DNA from: JBEEOW01 sp041191405
GTDB taxonomy: Bacteria > Bacteroidota > Bacteroidia > Cytophagales > UBA9547
Length of the DNA: 26,840 bases
Assembly: GCA_041191405.1 (NCBI GenBank)
Contig: JBEEOW010000041.1
Span: 1-26,840, forward strand
Direction: 5' to 3'
A model generated the notes under the pieces. It was not told the DNA's origin, searched no databases, and saw only the letters and a program-made list of their open reading frames with translations. Within the stretch, counting starts at the first letter, position 1. The number at the start of each line of letters is the position of its first letter. The position numbers were made by a program, and so were the translations under genes. Of this stretch, positions 1-7,245 are shown in pieces.

Positions 1-85
1 TCAAACTTGAACCTGTATCGATGTGCTCTTTACACACTAAATGTTTGAATGCTTCACTGTATACAACCTTTGTTCTTCCTTCCAT
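1..85 (-). CDS. Transposase OrfA, N-terminal part (IS3-like), incomplete
   Basis: The frame starts at ATG 85-83 and stays open for 28 codons to the window edge. It begins MEGRTKVVYSEAFKHL and continues through CKEHIDTGSSL. This resembles the start of IS3-type OrfA proteins, where a basic stretch and a 'YSEEFK..VV' block open a helix-turn-helix that binds the element ends. The start lies 15 bases inside the inverted repeat at 100-125, the usual place for orfA. Only the first turn of the domain is visible, so the identification rests on this short block and on the matching IS end at the other edge of the window. Confidence 0.6.
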   Translation of the reverse strand, partial: MEGRTKVVYSEAFKHLVCKEHIDTGSSL

Positions 86-125
86 TTTATGCTTACTTTG
101 TGTAAACCTATTTCAGGACAAGACA
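1..125 (-). mobile_element. End of an IS3-family-like insertion sequence, cut by the window edge
   Basis: Positions 100-125, read on the minus strand, begin with TG and match the end at 26715-26740 at 21 of 26 positions; the shared core is GTCCTGAAA. IS3-family elements typically end in TG...CA. A transposase-like reading frame begins 15 bases inside this end and runs leftwards out of the window. The outer boundary is put at 125, where the plus strand reads CA. The target-site duplication cannot be checked because the other end lies outside. The family assignment is inferred from the end sequence and the start of orfA. Confidence 0.65.
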
Positions 126-915
126 GAGTATGCGAAATATATTCTACAACTCGTTTACCTTGTTTCCATTGGTTTCGTTTGGTAAATCAACAGAAGCTTC
201 AAGTGTGAAAAGTAAGCATTTTATGTTGAGCCCATTATTGGGATATTTTAAAGAAAACAATACTAAAAAGCTGTTTTTGTTTCCTTTGTTTTCGGCAAAA
301 AGTACAGACTCTAGTTTTAAATTTAATGTGTTGTATTTCCTTTACCGACAAAAAAATACACCCAAAAGTATCAAAATATCAGCCCTTTGGCCTTTGTGCG
401 AGTACGAAAAATCTGATTCTGTGAAAAGATTTAGATTTGCACCGATTTATTGGTACAAGAAAACGGATAGTACTTTGTTGTCGTCGATACAACCATTGTA
501 TTATTATAACAAAACACCTAAAAACAAAACATTTATATTTGCGTGGTTTTTATATCGACATGATAATGAGATTGGTATTTCAAAAAGCAACAGTATACTT
601 TGGAAAGTGTACAATAAAAACAAATACCAAAATGGCGATTACGAAACTCGTTTTTTACATTTAGTGTATGCCAATGTGCATAAAGATGGTAAAGTAGAAA
701 AGAGTATTTTCCCTATTTACCATAAAGTAAATAAGGCAAATGGCGAAAAATCATTATCGGTACTATTCGGGTTTTATAACCATTACCGACAATACAAACC
801 TGATATTCAAGATTTTTACGAAGAAGAACGTTTGTTTTGGATACTTAGATTACGTTCAAATTATAATCAATTAAAACAGGCTGGCAAAGCTGGTAACTTA
901 AGGAGAGGAAAGTGA
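126..915 (+). pseudogene. Repeat-rich beta protein, 5' end probably removed by IS insertion
   Basis: An open frame of 261 codons runs from ATG 130, only four bases outside the IS end at 125. The product has short recurring blocks such as LFPLVSFGKS, LFPLFSAKST, IQPLYYYNK and IFPIYHKVNK. These are aromatic/proline beta-strand units about 20-25 residues apart, separated by polar turns rich in K, D and S. No signal peptide or membrane segment is present at this start, although repeat proteins of this kind are usually exported. The simplest reading is that the true N-terminus lies on the far side of the insertion and ATG 130 is an internal methionine. I do not recognise a named family. The gene converges on the HAD phosphatase with only nine bases between the stops. 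It could still be translated from 130 as a shortened protein. Confidence 0.6.
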
Positions 916-924
916 TAGGGTTTA

Positions 925-1731
925 TCAAATATTAAGAATATATTTTTCTACCACTTCTGCAACACCATCATTATTATTGGAGGAAACAATTATATTCGCT
1001 AAATGACGTAATTCACTATCAACATTATCAACCCAAACTCCCAAACCAGCATATTGAATCATACTTAAATCATTATATGCATTACCAACAGCTATAATTT
1101 CTTCTTGTTTTATGTTTAATTTTGCTGCAAGTTTCGATAAACTAGCTGCTTTATCTATGCCATTTTCAGTTACTTCCAGAAAAAATGGTTTTGAAGTACA
1201 TACATTTTTATTTGGCATTGCTAATTTTAACTTAGTTTCAACTGTTTTTAAATAACTTGGCTCCTCAAGTAATATACACTTTATTGAAGGAGTATAAACT
1301 GAAGCTTTAAAATTAGAAGTTATTGTAATTGGCATACTCGTAATAGTATGTTCAACATCAACGTATTTAGAGTGTGAGCTTGCTAAAATATTACCATTAA
1401 CATAAGTGATTATATCAACCTTATTTTCAACACTAAAATCATATAAATCATGAATATCTTTTACTGTTAATGATTGTTCAAATACGGTTTTATTAGTTTT
1501 TAAATCGGTAATAACAGCGCCGTTATAAGAGATCATGTAAGTGCCAAACCTTTGCATTTCAAGTTCTTGAGCATACTTAATCATTGCAGGAGTTGGTCTG
1601 CCAGATGCCAAAACCACATATACGCCTAATTCTTGAGCTTTTATTAAAAGTGATTTATTTCGTGGAGAAATTTGGTAATTGTCATTTAGTAGGGTGTCGT
1701 CCATGTCGAGCACCAACATTTTATATTTCAT
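925..1731 (-). CDS. Cof-type HAD-superfamily phosphatase
   Basis: A 268-residue protein with all four HAD motifs: DMDDT at 9-13 (Asp nucleophile and acid/base), Ser43 in ASGRP, Lys194 in GIDKAASL, and GNAYND at 216-221 for Mg2+ binding. The long cap between motifs II and III places it in subclass IIB (Cof/YidA type). These are cytoplasmic phosphatases acting on sugar phosphates, nucleotides or flavin mononucleotide; the substrate cannot be told from sequence. Length is normal for the family. It is transcribed alone, divergent from the metalloprotease across a 183-bp AT-rich gap and convergent with the truncated gene before it. Confidence 0.9.
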   Translation of the reverse strand: MKYKMLVLDMDDTLLNDNYQISPRNKSLLIKAQELGVYVVLASGRPTPAMIKYAQELEMQRFGTYMISYNGAVITDLKTNKTVFEQSLTVKDIHDLYDFSVENKVDIITYVNGNILASSHSKYVDVEHTITSMPITITSNFKASVYTPSIKCILLEEPSYLKTVETKLKLAMPNKNVCTSKPFFLEVTENGIDKAASLSKLAAKLNIKQEEIIAVGNAYNDLSMIQYAGLGVWVDNVDSELRHLANIIVSSNNNDGVAEVVEKYILNI

Positions 1732-1914
1732 CTAATTTTTTAATTTATAACTAAAAGCAAGTTAAAACTATTTATATTTAATTGAAATATAAAATTGAAT
1801 ACTAAAACTTATTTTCAAGTTTAAAATTACTAATTTCATCAATTATTTATATTTAATATTAAACTATTTATAAAAAGTTAAGATAGTATTCTAAAATTAT
1901 CCCCTTAATAAATC

Positions 1915-4122
1915 ATGAAAAAATATCTACTTAATTTGTGTCTTTTAAGTATAGTAAATATACTTTGGGCGCAAAAAATCCCCGTAAGTACTGTTCAGCA
2001 ATTTAGCACTTTACTTTCATCAAAAAATGTTTCAATTTCTATTGTCAATGGAAATATTGATTTTGTAATTAACAATACAAGTTCTGGTGAAAATATAATT
2101 GAGTACAATGGAATTTTGAAAACTCCTTACCAGGGTGGAGTAAGTATCAGAATTTCAAACCAACAAGTAGAGGGAGAAATTATAGCTCCATTTTCAAAAC
2201 AAGTTTGGAAAATTAGTTCGCAAAATGGCTTTGTTTATGTTGAACAATCACTGATTGAGAATCAATTATGCACAGAAGAAGAAGCAAACCGACCAATTAT
2301 TGAAACTTCTGCATCAAGTTTAAGAACCCAAGCTACCATTGCAGAATCAAGAAAATTACAAAGTTTTCCAGCTGGTAAAGCAGTAATTTACATTGATTTT
2401 GATGGTCATACAGTTACCGATGCTTGGTGGACAAATAACTACAATAGTGGTCAGCCATGGTATTGTACACCAGCAAATATTTCTGCTGATAATGAAATTA
2501 CAGTTTGGAAAGTTGTAAGTGAAGATTATCGTCCGTTTAATGTAAATGTAACTACAGATTCAACAGTATTTTTAACATATCCAGCTACCGAACGCCAAAG
2601 ATTAATTGTTACAAGAAATGCATCTTGGCAAACTGTTTCAACCACTGGCATTGGACGTATTGGCGGTTTTGGATACTATTCGTCTGGTCCGGAGGCATCT
2701 CCTTGTTTTTCATTTCCAGGAGGTTTTTCATCAAGTAATCCATTAAGTACTACTTCAGCTGAAAAATTAGGTGAAGTATCGGCACATGAACTAGGGCACG
2801 CATTTGGTTTAACGCATGATGGAGGTACAGGAACAAATTATTATTCAGGACATGGAACTTGGGCTCCAATTATGGGCTCAGGTTATAATCGAGTTTGTAC
2901 ACAATGGTCGAAGGGAGAATATACTGGTGCAAATAACACACAAGACGATTTAGCAATAATTGCCAATGCGACAAATGGATTTGGCTATAAAACAGATGAT
3001 TATGGTAATGATTATAACACAGCAAGCGTATTAACTATTGTATCCGACAGTGTTAAAAGAAATAGTACTCAAGGTTTAATTGAAAAAAGTACCGATGTTG
3101 ATGCGTTTAAATTTTCAGTAAGTGCAAATAGTGCAATTAACTTGGTATTAGTACCTTTTGAAGTAAAACCAAATCTAGATATTAAAGTAAGTTTGTACAA
3201 AGCTGATAATACATTGGTTACTTCAAATGACATATCAGGTTCACAAAACACTTCACTATCAACTACTATTGCAGCTGGAGATTATTATTTAGTTGTTGAT
3301 GGTGTAGGTTATGGAAGTCCTTTAAATACAGGGTATTCTGAATATGCAAGTATTGGTTACTATTCAATTTATGGTAAAATACCCAATGCCAAAGTAGTAA
3401 AAGCAGGAAATTTATTGCCAACTGTAGCAATTACTTCACCTGCCAATAATGCAAATTTAACAAGTAAAACCAATGTAACTGTTTCAGCTACAGCAAGTGA
3501 TACTGATGGAAAAATAACTAAAGTTGAATTTTACAATGGAAACATACTTTTGTCAACGGTAACCTCAGCACCTTATCAATATATATGGCAAAATATTGCT
3601 GCTGGTAATTATACATTTACTGCAAAAGCGTATGATGACTCAAGCGCAAGTTCGGTATCAAGTGTAGTTAATGTAATTGTAAAAGATTCAGTAATAAATG
3701 TTTGTACAGCTACTGCATGGAGCTCAACCACATTTTATCTAGGTGATGCAAGTAAAGGAGCTGGTAAAGGAGAAGTGGTTTCTTATAATGGGAGATTGTA
3801 TCGAGCGCTTTACTGGACTCAAAATAATAATCCTGCTACTAGTGCAAACTGGACAGACATTGGTTCTTGTGAAGTTTTAACTTCAATTGAATCAAGTGAA
3901 AACATTTCTTCAATTCAAATTTATCCAAATCCAAGTAATGGTATCATTAATATTTCAGTTTTGGTAGATGAGGTTCAAATCAACAATTTAATTGGTAATG
4001 TAATTTTGTATTCACCTAATCCAACAAACGCTATTGATATTTCACATTTAAACAAAGGAATGTATTTTATAACTTTAAAAATTAATGGTAAACAGTTGAT
4101 ATATAAATTAGTAAAAGAATAA
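1915..4122 (+). CDS. Secreted zinc metalloprotease with Ig-like, chitin-binding and type IX sorting domains
   Basis: A 735-residue multidomain protein. A signal peptide covers residues 1-19 (KKYLL...ILWA|Q). The catalytic domain has the metzincin motif HELGHAFGLTH, with ligands His291, His295 and His301 and catalytic Glu292; Met320 in APIMGSGY is a plausible Met-turn. It looks reprolysin-like. Next come a PPC-like beta domain (about 367-490, DVDAFKF at 394-400), a bacterial Ig-like domain (about 502-595, opening PTVAITSPANN), and a CBM5/12-like carbohydrate-binding module bounded by Cys597 and Cys652 with several Trp. The end (about 664-735) has IQIYPNPSNG and KGMYFITLKINGK, typical of the type A sorting domain of the type IX secretion system. 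The protein is therefore expected at the cell surface or outside the cell. A propeptide probably fills residues 20-110. Confidence 0.92.
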   Translation: MKKYLLNLCLLSIVNILWAQKIPVSTVQQFSTLLSSKNVSISIVNGNIDFVINNTSSGENIIEYNGILKTPYQGGVSIRISNQQVEGEIIAPFSKQVWKISSQNGFVYVEQSLIENQLCTEEEANRPIIETSASSLRTQATIAESRKLQSFPAGKAVIYIDFDGHTVTDAWWTNNYNSGQPWYCTPANISADNEITVWKVVSEDYRPFNVNVTTDSTVFLTYPATERQRLIVTRNASWQTVSTTGIGRIGGFGYYSSGPEASPCFSFPGGFSSSNPLSTTSAEKLGEVSAHELGHAFGLTHDGGTGTNYYSGHGTWAPIMGSGYNRVCTQWSKGEYTGANNTQDDLAIIANATNGFGYKTDDYGNDYNTASVLTIVSDSVKRNSTQGLIEKSTDVDAFKFSVSANSAINLVLVPFEVKPNLDIKVSLYKADNTLVTSNDISGSQNTSLSTTIAAGDYYLVVDGVGYGSPLNTGYSEYASIGYYSIYGKIPNAKVVKAGNLLPTVAITSPANNANLTSKTNVTVSATASDTDGKITKVEFYNGNILLSTVTSAPYQYIWQNIAAGNYTFTAKAYDDSSASSVSSVVNVIVKDSVINVCTATAWSSTTFYLGDASKGAGKGEVVSYNGRLYRALYWTQNNNPATSANWTDIGSCEVLTSIESSENISSIQIYPNPSNGIINISVLVDEVQINNLIGNVILYSPNPTNAIDISHLNKGMYFITLKINGKQLIYKLVKE

Positions 4123-4131
4123 TTTTCAAGA

Positions 4132-4173
4132 AAATAATCGGACATTGGTATTTTTTACTTTGTCCGATTATTT
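4132..4173. terminator. Bidirectional terminator between convergent genes
   Basis: A perfect 13-bp inverted repeat (4132-4144 with 4161-4173) has a 16-base loop. The core is ATCGGACA/TGTCCGAT with A/T-rich flanks giving a U-run on both transcripts. The stop codon of the acetyltransferase (4155-4157) lies in the loop and its last codons lie in one arm, so this terminator is partly coding. Confidence 0.85.
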
Positions 4174-4631
4174 GATTTTTCAAGATAAACTAAAGATAAA
4201 TTATCATTAACTAATTGTCGTTTAAATTCTTGGTAACCAAATTTTTTATATAAATACAAGTTTCGTTCACTTTTGTTCCCTGTAAATAGTTCATATTTTA
4301 AACAAGTACTCAGTCTGTTTTCAAGCTCATTTAGTAAACTTTGACCTAGTTTTTGATTTTGAAATATGGCATCAACAGCTAATTTTGAGATATATGAAAT
4401 TCCTTCTTTTGAAGTATAACCTCTACCAGAAGCAATAATTTTGTTATTAATTACAATTTTTAAAAATAAAAATCCTTTATCAAATTCATCTATAATTGAT
4501 TCATATGTTTGAGTAAGTGGAGGTATATTGAATTCATTATGAAGTATTGCTTCTGACAAATAGCTTTCTTTTTGTAATTTTAAAATAGCATGTAAATCTT
4601 CTTTTTGGGCAACTTCAATTATATATTCCAT
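4155..4631 (-). CDS. GNAT-family N-acetyltransferase
   Basis: A 158-residue protein with the GNAT fold. Motif A, the acetyl-CoA pyrophosphate loop, is at about 83-104: a beta strand ISKLAVDA followed by QNQKLGQSLL, matching the (Q/R)xxGxG/A pattern in degenerate form. Motif B is NLYLYKKFGYQ at 124-134. The N-terminal MEYIIEVAQKEDL is the usual first strand and helix. It is expected to be a cytoplasmic single-domain enzyme that transfers acetyl to an amine; the acceptor is unknown. The gene stands alone, with its 3' end inside the shared terminator. Its start lies 97 bases below the stop of the SprT-like gene, without an obvious promoter. Confidence 0.85.
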   Translation of the reverse strand: MEYIIEVAQKEDLHAILKLQKESYLSEAILHNEFNIPPLTQTYESIIDEFDKGFLFLKIVINNKIIASGRGYTSKEGISYISKLAVDAIFQNQKLGQSLLNELENRLSTCLKYELFTGNKSERNLYLYKKFGYQEFKRQLVNDNLSLVYLEKSNNRTK

Positions 4632-4728
4632 AAAATTTATTTATTAAAATGTACATTAATATAGTTTAAATTATACTTAAAAAAACTAACCCAAAACGCA
4701 CATTCCTACATAATGCGACAAAGTAGAA

Positions 4729-5361
4729 CTAATGTTGATGTTCAATTACTTTAACTCTTGCAATTTCTGCAATTAAATATCTTCTGCCAGTAGCATTTTC
4801 TTCGCAAAGGCTACGAGTACGTTTAAGTTCTTTTTTGGTGAATATGCGACCTCTAAAGTTAAATGATTTGCCTACAGAAATTGATTCAAGATATACTAAA
4901 CCATCTTGTTTTTTATCAAAACTTTGTAGCGTAATCATTAATGAAGGGTCAGAACAAGAACTAGCTCCCGGATTGTGCATATAACTAGTTATAGCTTTTT
5001 GAAGCGTATCAGGAAAAATGTTTAATGCTAAAAAAGGATTCATTGTTTCTTTAAAACATTCTTTCCATTCTCGGCCATGTGGTGATACTTTCCAGCCGTG
5101 TTTTTTGTGGGTAATTAAATGGGCAACCTCGTGTAAATAAGTTACTAAAAATGCATATTGGTTCAAATCTCCATTAACTGTTATAGTGTGTGAACCGTTG
5201 GAGTGTTGGTAACGATAATCACCAAACTTAGATTTTCGTTTTTTGCTAACTATAAACTTAAAACCATGCGCCTTCCATAAATCCAAACACATTTTAACGG
5301 TGTGTTCCGGAAAAAATCTACCAAAAACTAATTCAGGCTGTGGAGTGTCTTTGCTTTGCAT
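4729..5361 (-). CDS. SprT-like zinc metallopeptidase family protein
   Basis: A 210-residue protein with the zinc site HEVAH (His77, Glu78, His81) and a likely third ligand His95 in SPHGREWKE, the arrangement of the SprT-like family. The start at 5361 (MQSKDTPQPELVFG) is chosen because the family fold begins there. The open frame reaches back to 5532, but that extra part overlaps the neighbouring lipoprotein gene in another frame, crosses a terminator, and encodes only a leucine-rich low-complexity stretch. SprT-like proteins are intracellular; eukaryotic relatives (Spartan) degrade DNA-protein crosslinks, while the role in bacteria is not settled. ATG 5361 lies 17 bases beyond the terminator of the lipoprotein gene, so it is probably expressed partly by read-through. 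Confidence 0.85.
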   Translation of the reverse strand: MQSKDTPQPELVFGRFFPEHTVKMCLDLWKAHGFKFIVSKKRKSKFGDYRYQHSNGSHTITVNGDLNQYAFLVTYLHEVAHLITHKKHGWKVSPHGREWKECFKETMNPFLALNIFPDTLQKAITSYMHNPGASSCSDPSLMITLQSFDKKQDGLVYLESISVGKSFNFRGRIFTKKELKRTRSLCEENATGRRYLIAEIARVKVIEHQH

Positions 5362-5377
5362 ACTCAATTTTAAGCAT

Positions 5378-5413
5378 AAAAAAAGGCTTAAACAAATGTC
5401 TAAGCCTTTTTTT
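5378..5413. terminator. Terminator after the alanine-rich lipoprotein gene
   Basis: A perfect 13-bp inverted repeat (5378-5390 with 5401-5413) encloses a 10-base loop. The GC core is GGCTTA/TAAGCC, flanked by seven A and seven T, so it can act in both directions. It follows the lipoprotein stop by 24 bases and precedes the SprT-like start by 17. Confidence 0.88.
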
Positions 5414-5437
5414 AATCCATTAGCTTTCGCTAGCTGA

Positions 5438-5668
5438 TTAGTGTTTCGCCTCAGCAGCTTTTTCTTCAGCTGGAGCAGCAGCAGGTGCAGCAGCAGAATC
5501 AGCTTTAGCAGCTGTATCAGCAGCAGCAGCATCAGCAGCAGGAGCCTCTTCTACTGCAGGAGCAGCAGCAGATGAATCTGTAGCAGCAGCTTCAGTGTTT
5601 TCTGATTTTGAACAAGAAGCGAATGCGAATGCACTAGCAACAGCAAGGATAGCAAATACTTTTTTCAT
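5438..5668 (-). CDS. Small alanine-rich lipoprotein
   Basis: A 76-residue product. MKKVFAILAVASAFAFASC is a clear lipoprotein signal peptide with Cys19 as the lipidation site (FASC). The mature part is low-complexity: mostly Ala, with Glu, Asp, Ser, Thr, Pro and Lys, acidic overall and without predicted fold. The start at 5668 is chosen over 5701 because the lipoprotein signal begins there and the upstream ATG lies beside the promoter. The gene has its own near-consensus promoter (5701-5731) and terminator, so it looks like an independently and probably strongly expressed unit. The repeated GCA/GCT/GCC codons make a trinucleotide tract that could slip. Function unknown; such proteins are common in Bacteroidota. 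Confidence 0.85.
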   Translation of the reverse strand: MKKVFAILAVASAFAFASCSKSENTEAAATDSSAAAPAVEEAPAADAAAADTAAKADSAAAPAAAPAEEKAAEAKH

Positions 5669-5700
5669 AATAGATTTTTGTGATATTAGATTTAGTGTCA

Positions 5701-5731
5701 CAAATGTATATTAAGTTTTTGTTATAACAAA
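5701..5731 (-). promoter_or_regulatory. Bacteroidota-type promoter of the alanine-rich lipoprotein gene
   Basis: Read on the minus strand, TTTG (5731-5728) is followed after 19 bases by TACATTTG (5708-5701). This matches the Bacteroidota sigma consensus TTTG-N19-TAnnTTTG. Transcription would start near 5694, about 25 bases before ATG 5668. It lies between the der stop (5743) and the lipoprotein gene. Confidence 0.75.
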
Positions 5732-5742
5732 ATGTTTGGCAA

Positions 5743-7053
5743 TTATTTTTTTCTAAAGAATAAAGTAATTGGTACTCCCTCAAAACCAAAGTGTTTCCTG
5801 AATTTATTTACCAAAAATCTTTGGTATGATTCTATAATATCTTTTGGATAATTACAGAATAATAAAAATGTAGGAGAATTGGTTGGTAATTGTGTTAAGT
5901 ACTTGATTTTAATTTGATTACCTCTCGCTGCTGGAGGTGGGTATAAATTAATTTCGTGCAGTATTACATCATTTAGTAATGAGGTACTTAAACGTTTTAC
6001 TTTGTTTTGATATACTTCCTCTGCTTTTTCTAAAACTTGGAAAATTCTTTGTTTTGTTTCTACAGAAGTAAATATTATAGGGAAATAATCTATTGGAGCA
6101 GTTTTAGCTCGAATTGAATCTTCAAATTCTTTGGCGGTTTGGGTAGTTTTTTCAATTAAATCCCATTTATTTACCACCAACACTATACCTTTTTTGTTTT
6201 TATGAGCCAATGCTATCAAGTTCATATCTTGACTTTGGAAACCTAATGATGCATCAATCATTATGATAACTACATCACTTGTTTCTAAAGTTCTTAATGA
6301 ACGTAACACCGAATAAAACTCAATATCTTCAGTTACTTTGGCTTTTTTACGAATACCAGCAGTATCGGTAATAATAAAGTTTTTTCCGAATAAGGTATAA
6401 TGTGTGTCAATTGCATCACGAGTAGTACCTGAAATATCTGTTACAATACTTCTTTCTTGCCCAATTAATGCATTTAACATAGATGATTTACCAACATTTG
6501 GGCGACCAAGAATTGCGAATCGTGGTATTCCTGCGTGTGGGTTGGCTGCGTCTTCGTCTCTAAAATTTGAAACAACTGCTTCTAACAATTCACCAGTTCC
6601 TGAACCGTTTTGTGCCGAAACTGTGAATATTTCTAAACCAATATTTAAGGCATAAAACTCACCATAATAATTGCTTTTTGCAGGTGTATCTGCTTTGTTG
6701 GCAACTATGTATATTGGTTTTTTAGTTCTACGAAGTACGTTTGCAAATTCTCTATCTAAGTCGGTAACACCTGCATCAATATCAACCATGAAAAGAATTA
6801 CATGGGCTTCGTCAATAGCAAGGGTAACTTGTTTTCTGATTTGTTCTTCAAACACATCATCTGAACCAGTTACATATCCTCCGGTATCAATGATGGTAAA
6901 GTTTTGGTTTTGCCATTCAGCAAATCCGTAATGACGGTCACGAGTTACCCCGCTTACGTTATCCATAATGGCTTGTCTGTGACCTACTAATCTGTTAAAG
7001 AAAGTGGATTTCCCAACATTTGGCCTACCTACTATTGCTACTATATTTGACAT
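5743..7053 (-). CDS. der: Ribosome biogenesis GTPase Der (EngA)
   Basis: A 436-residue protein with two tandem GTPase domains. The first has GRPNVGKST (9-17), DTGG (56-59) and NKAD (119-122). The second has GRPNVGKSS (183-191), DTAG (230-233) and NKWD (295-298). A C-terminal KH-like domain fills about 340-436. The double-G-domain layout is unique to Der, an essential factor in maturation of the 50S ribosomal subunit. All switch and specificity motifs are intact and the length is typical. It lies downstream of rho on the same strand, but 192 bases apart. A heptanucleotide array ends seven bases before its start codon. Confidence 0.97.
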   Translation of the reverse strand: MSNIVAIVGRPNVGKSTFFNRLVGHRQAIMDNVSGVTRDRHYGFAEWQNQNFTIIDTGGYVTGSDDVFEEQIRKQVTLAIDEAHVILFMVDIDAGVTDLDREFANVLRRTKKPIYIVANKADTPAKSNYYGEFYALNIGLEIFTVSAQNGSGTGELLEAVVSNFRDEDAANPHAGIPRFAILGRPNVGKSSMLNALIGQERSIVTDISGTTRDAIDTHYTLFGKNFIITDTAGIRKKAKVTEDIEFYSVLRSLRTLETSDVVIIMIDASLGFQSQDMNLIALAHKNKKGIVLVVNKWDLIEKTTQTAKEFEDSIRAKTAPIDYFPIIFTSVETKQRIFQVLEKAEEVYQNKVKRLSTSLLNDVILHEINLYPPPAARGNQIKIKYLTQLPTNSPTFLLFCNYPKDIIESYQRFLVNKFRKHFGFEGVPITLFFRKK

Positions 7054-7060
7054 TCGTTTT

Positions 7061-7236
7061 TAATTAATAATTAGTAATTAAGAATTAATATTTTTGTAAT
7101 TGACTTGATAGTTAAATTTAATATTCATTTAAAAATCAGTTATTTTAATTTTCACTTACTAATAAAGATCTAATATCTAGCAAGACGATATTTGTAATAG
7201 TTAAACTATTAATTACTAATTGTTAATTCTTAATTA
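7061..7236. repeat. Paired inverted heptanucleotide arrays between rho and der
   Basis: Four 7-base units of the form NAATTAR fill 7061-7088 exactly, and four units of the reverse complement fill 7209-7236 exactly (for example CTAATTG TTAATTC). The two 28-bp arrays share stretches of 13-14 identical bases when one is inverted. One sits 7 bases before the der start and the other 9 bases after the rho stop, so together they bracket nearly the whole 192-bp gap. The 120 bases between them show no reading frame or clear promoter. Confidence 0.7.
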
Positions 7237-7245
7237 AATTCTAAA

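Noticed and set aside
3..185. Plus-strand frame open from the window edge to 185
   Set aside because: It lies antisense to the transposase start and crosses the IS end; the product has no family likeness.
5362..5532. N-terminal extension of the SprT-like protein
   Set aside because: It overlaps the lipoprotein gene in another frame, spans a strong terminator, and gives only a leucine-rich low-complexity stretch.
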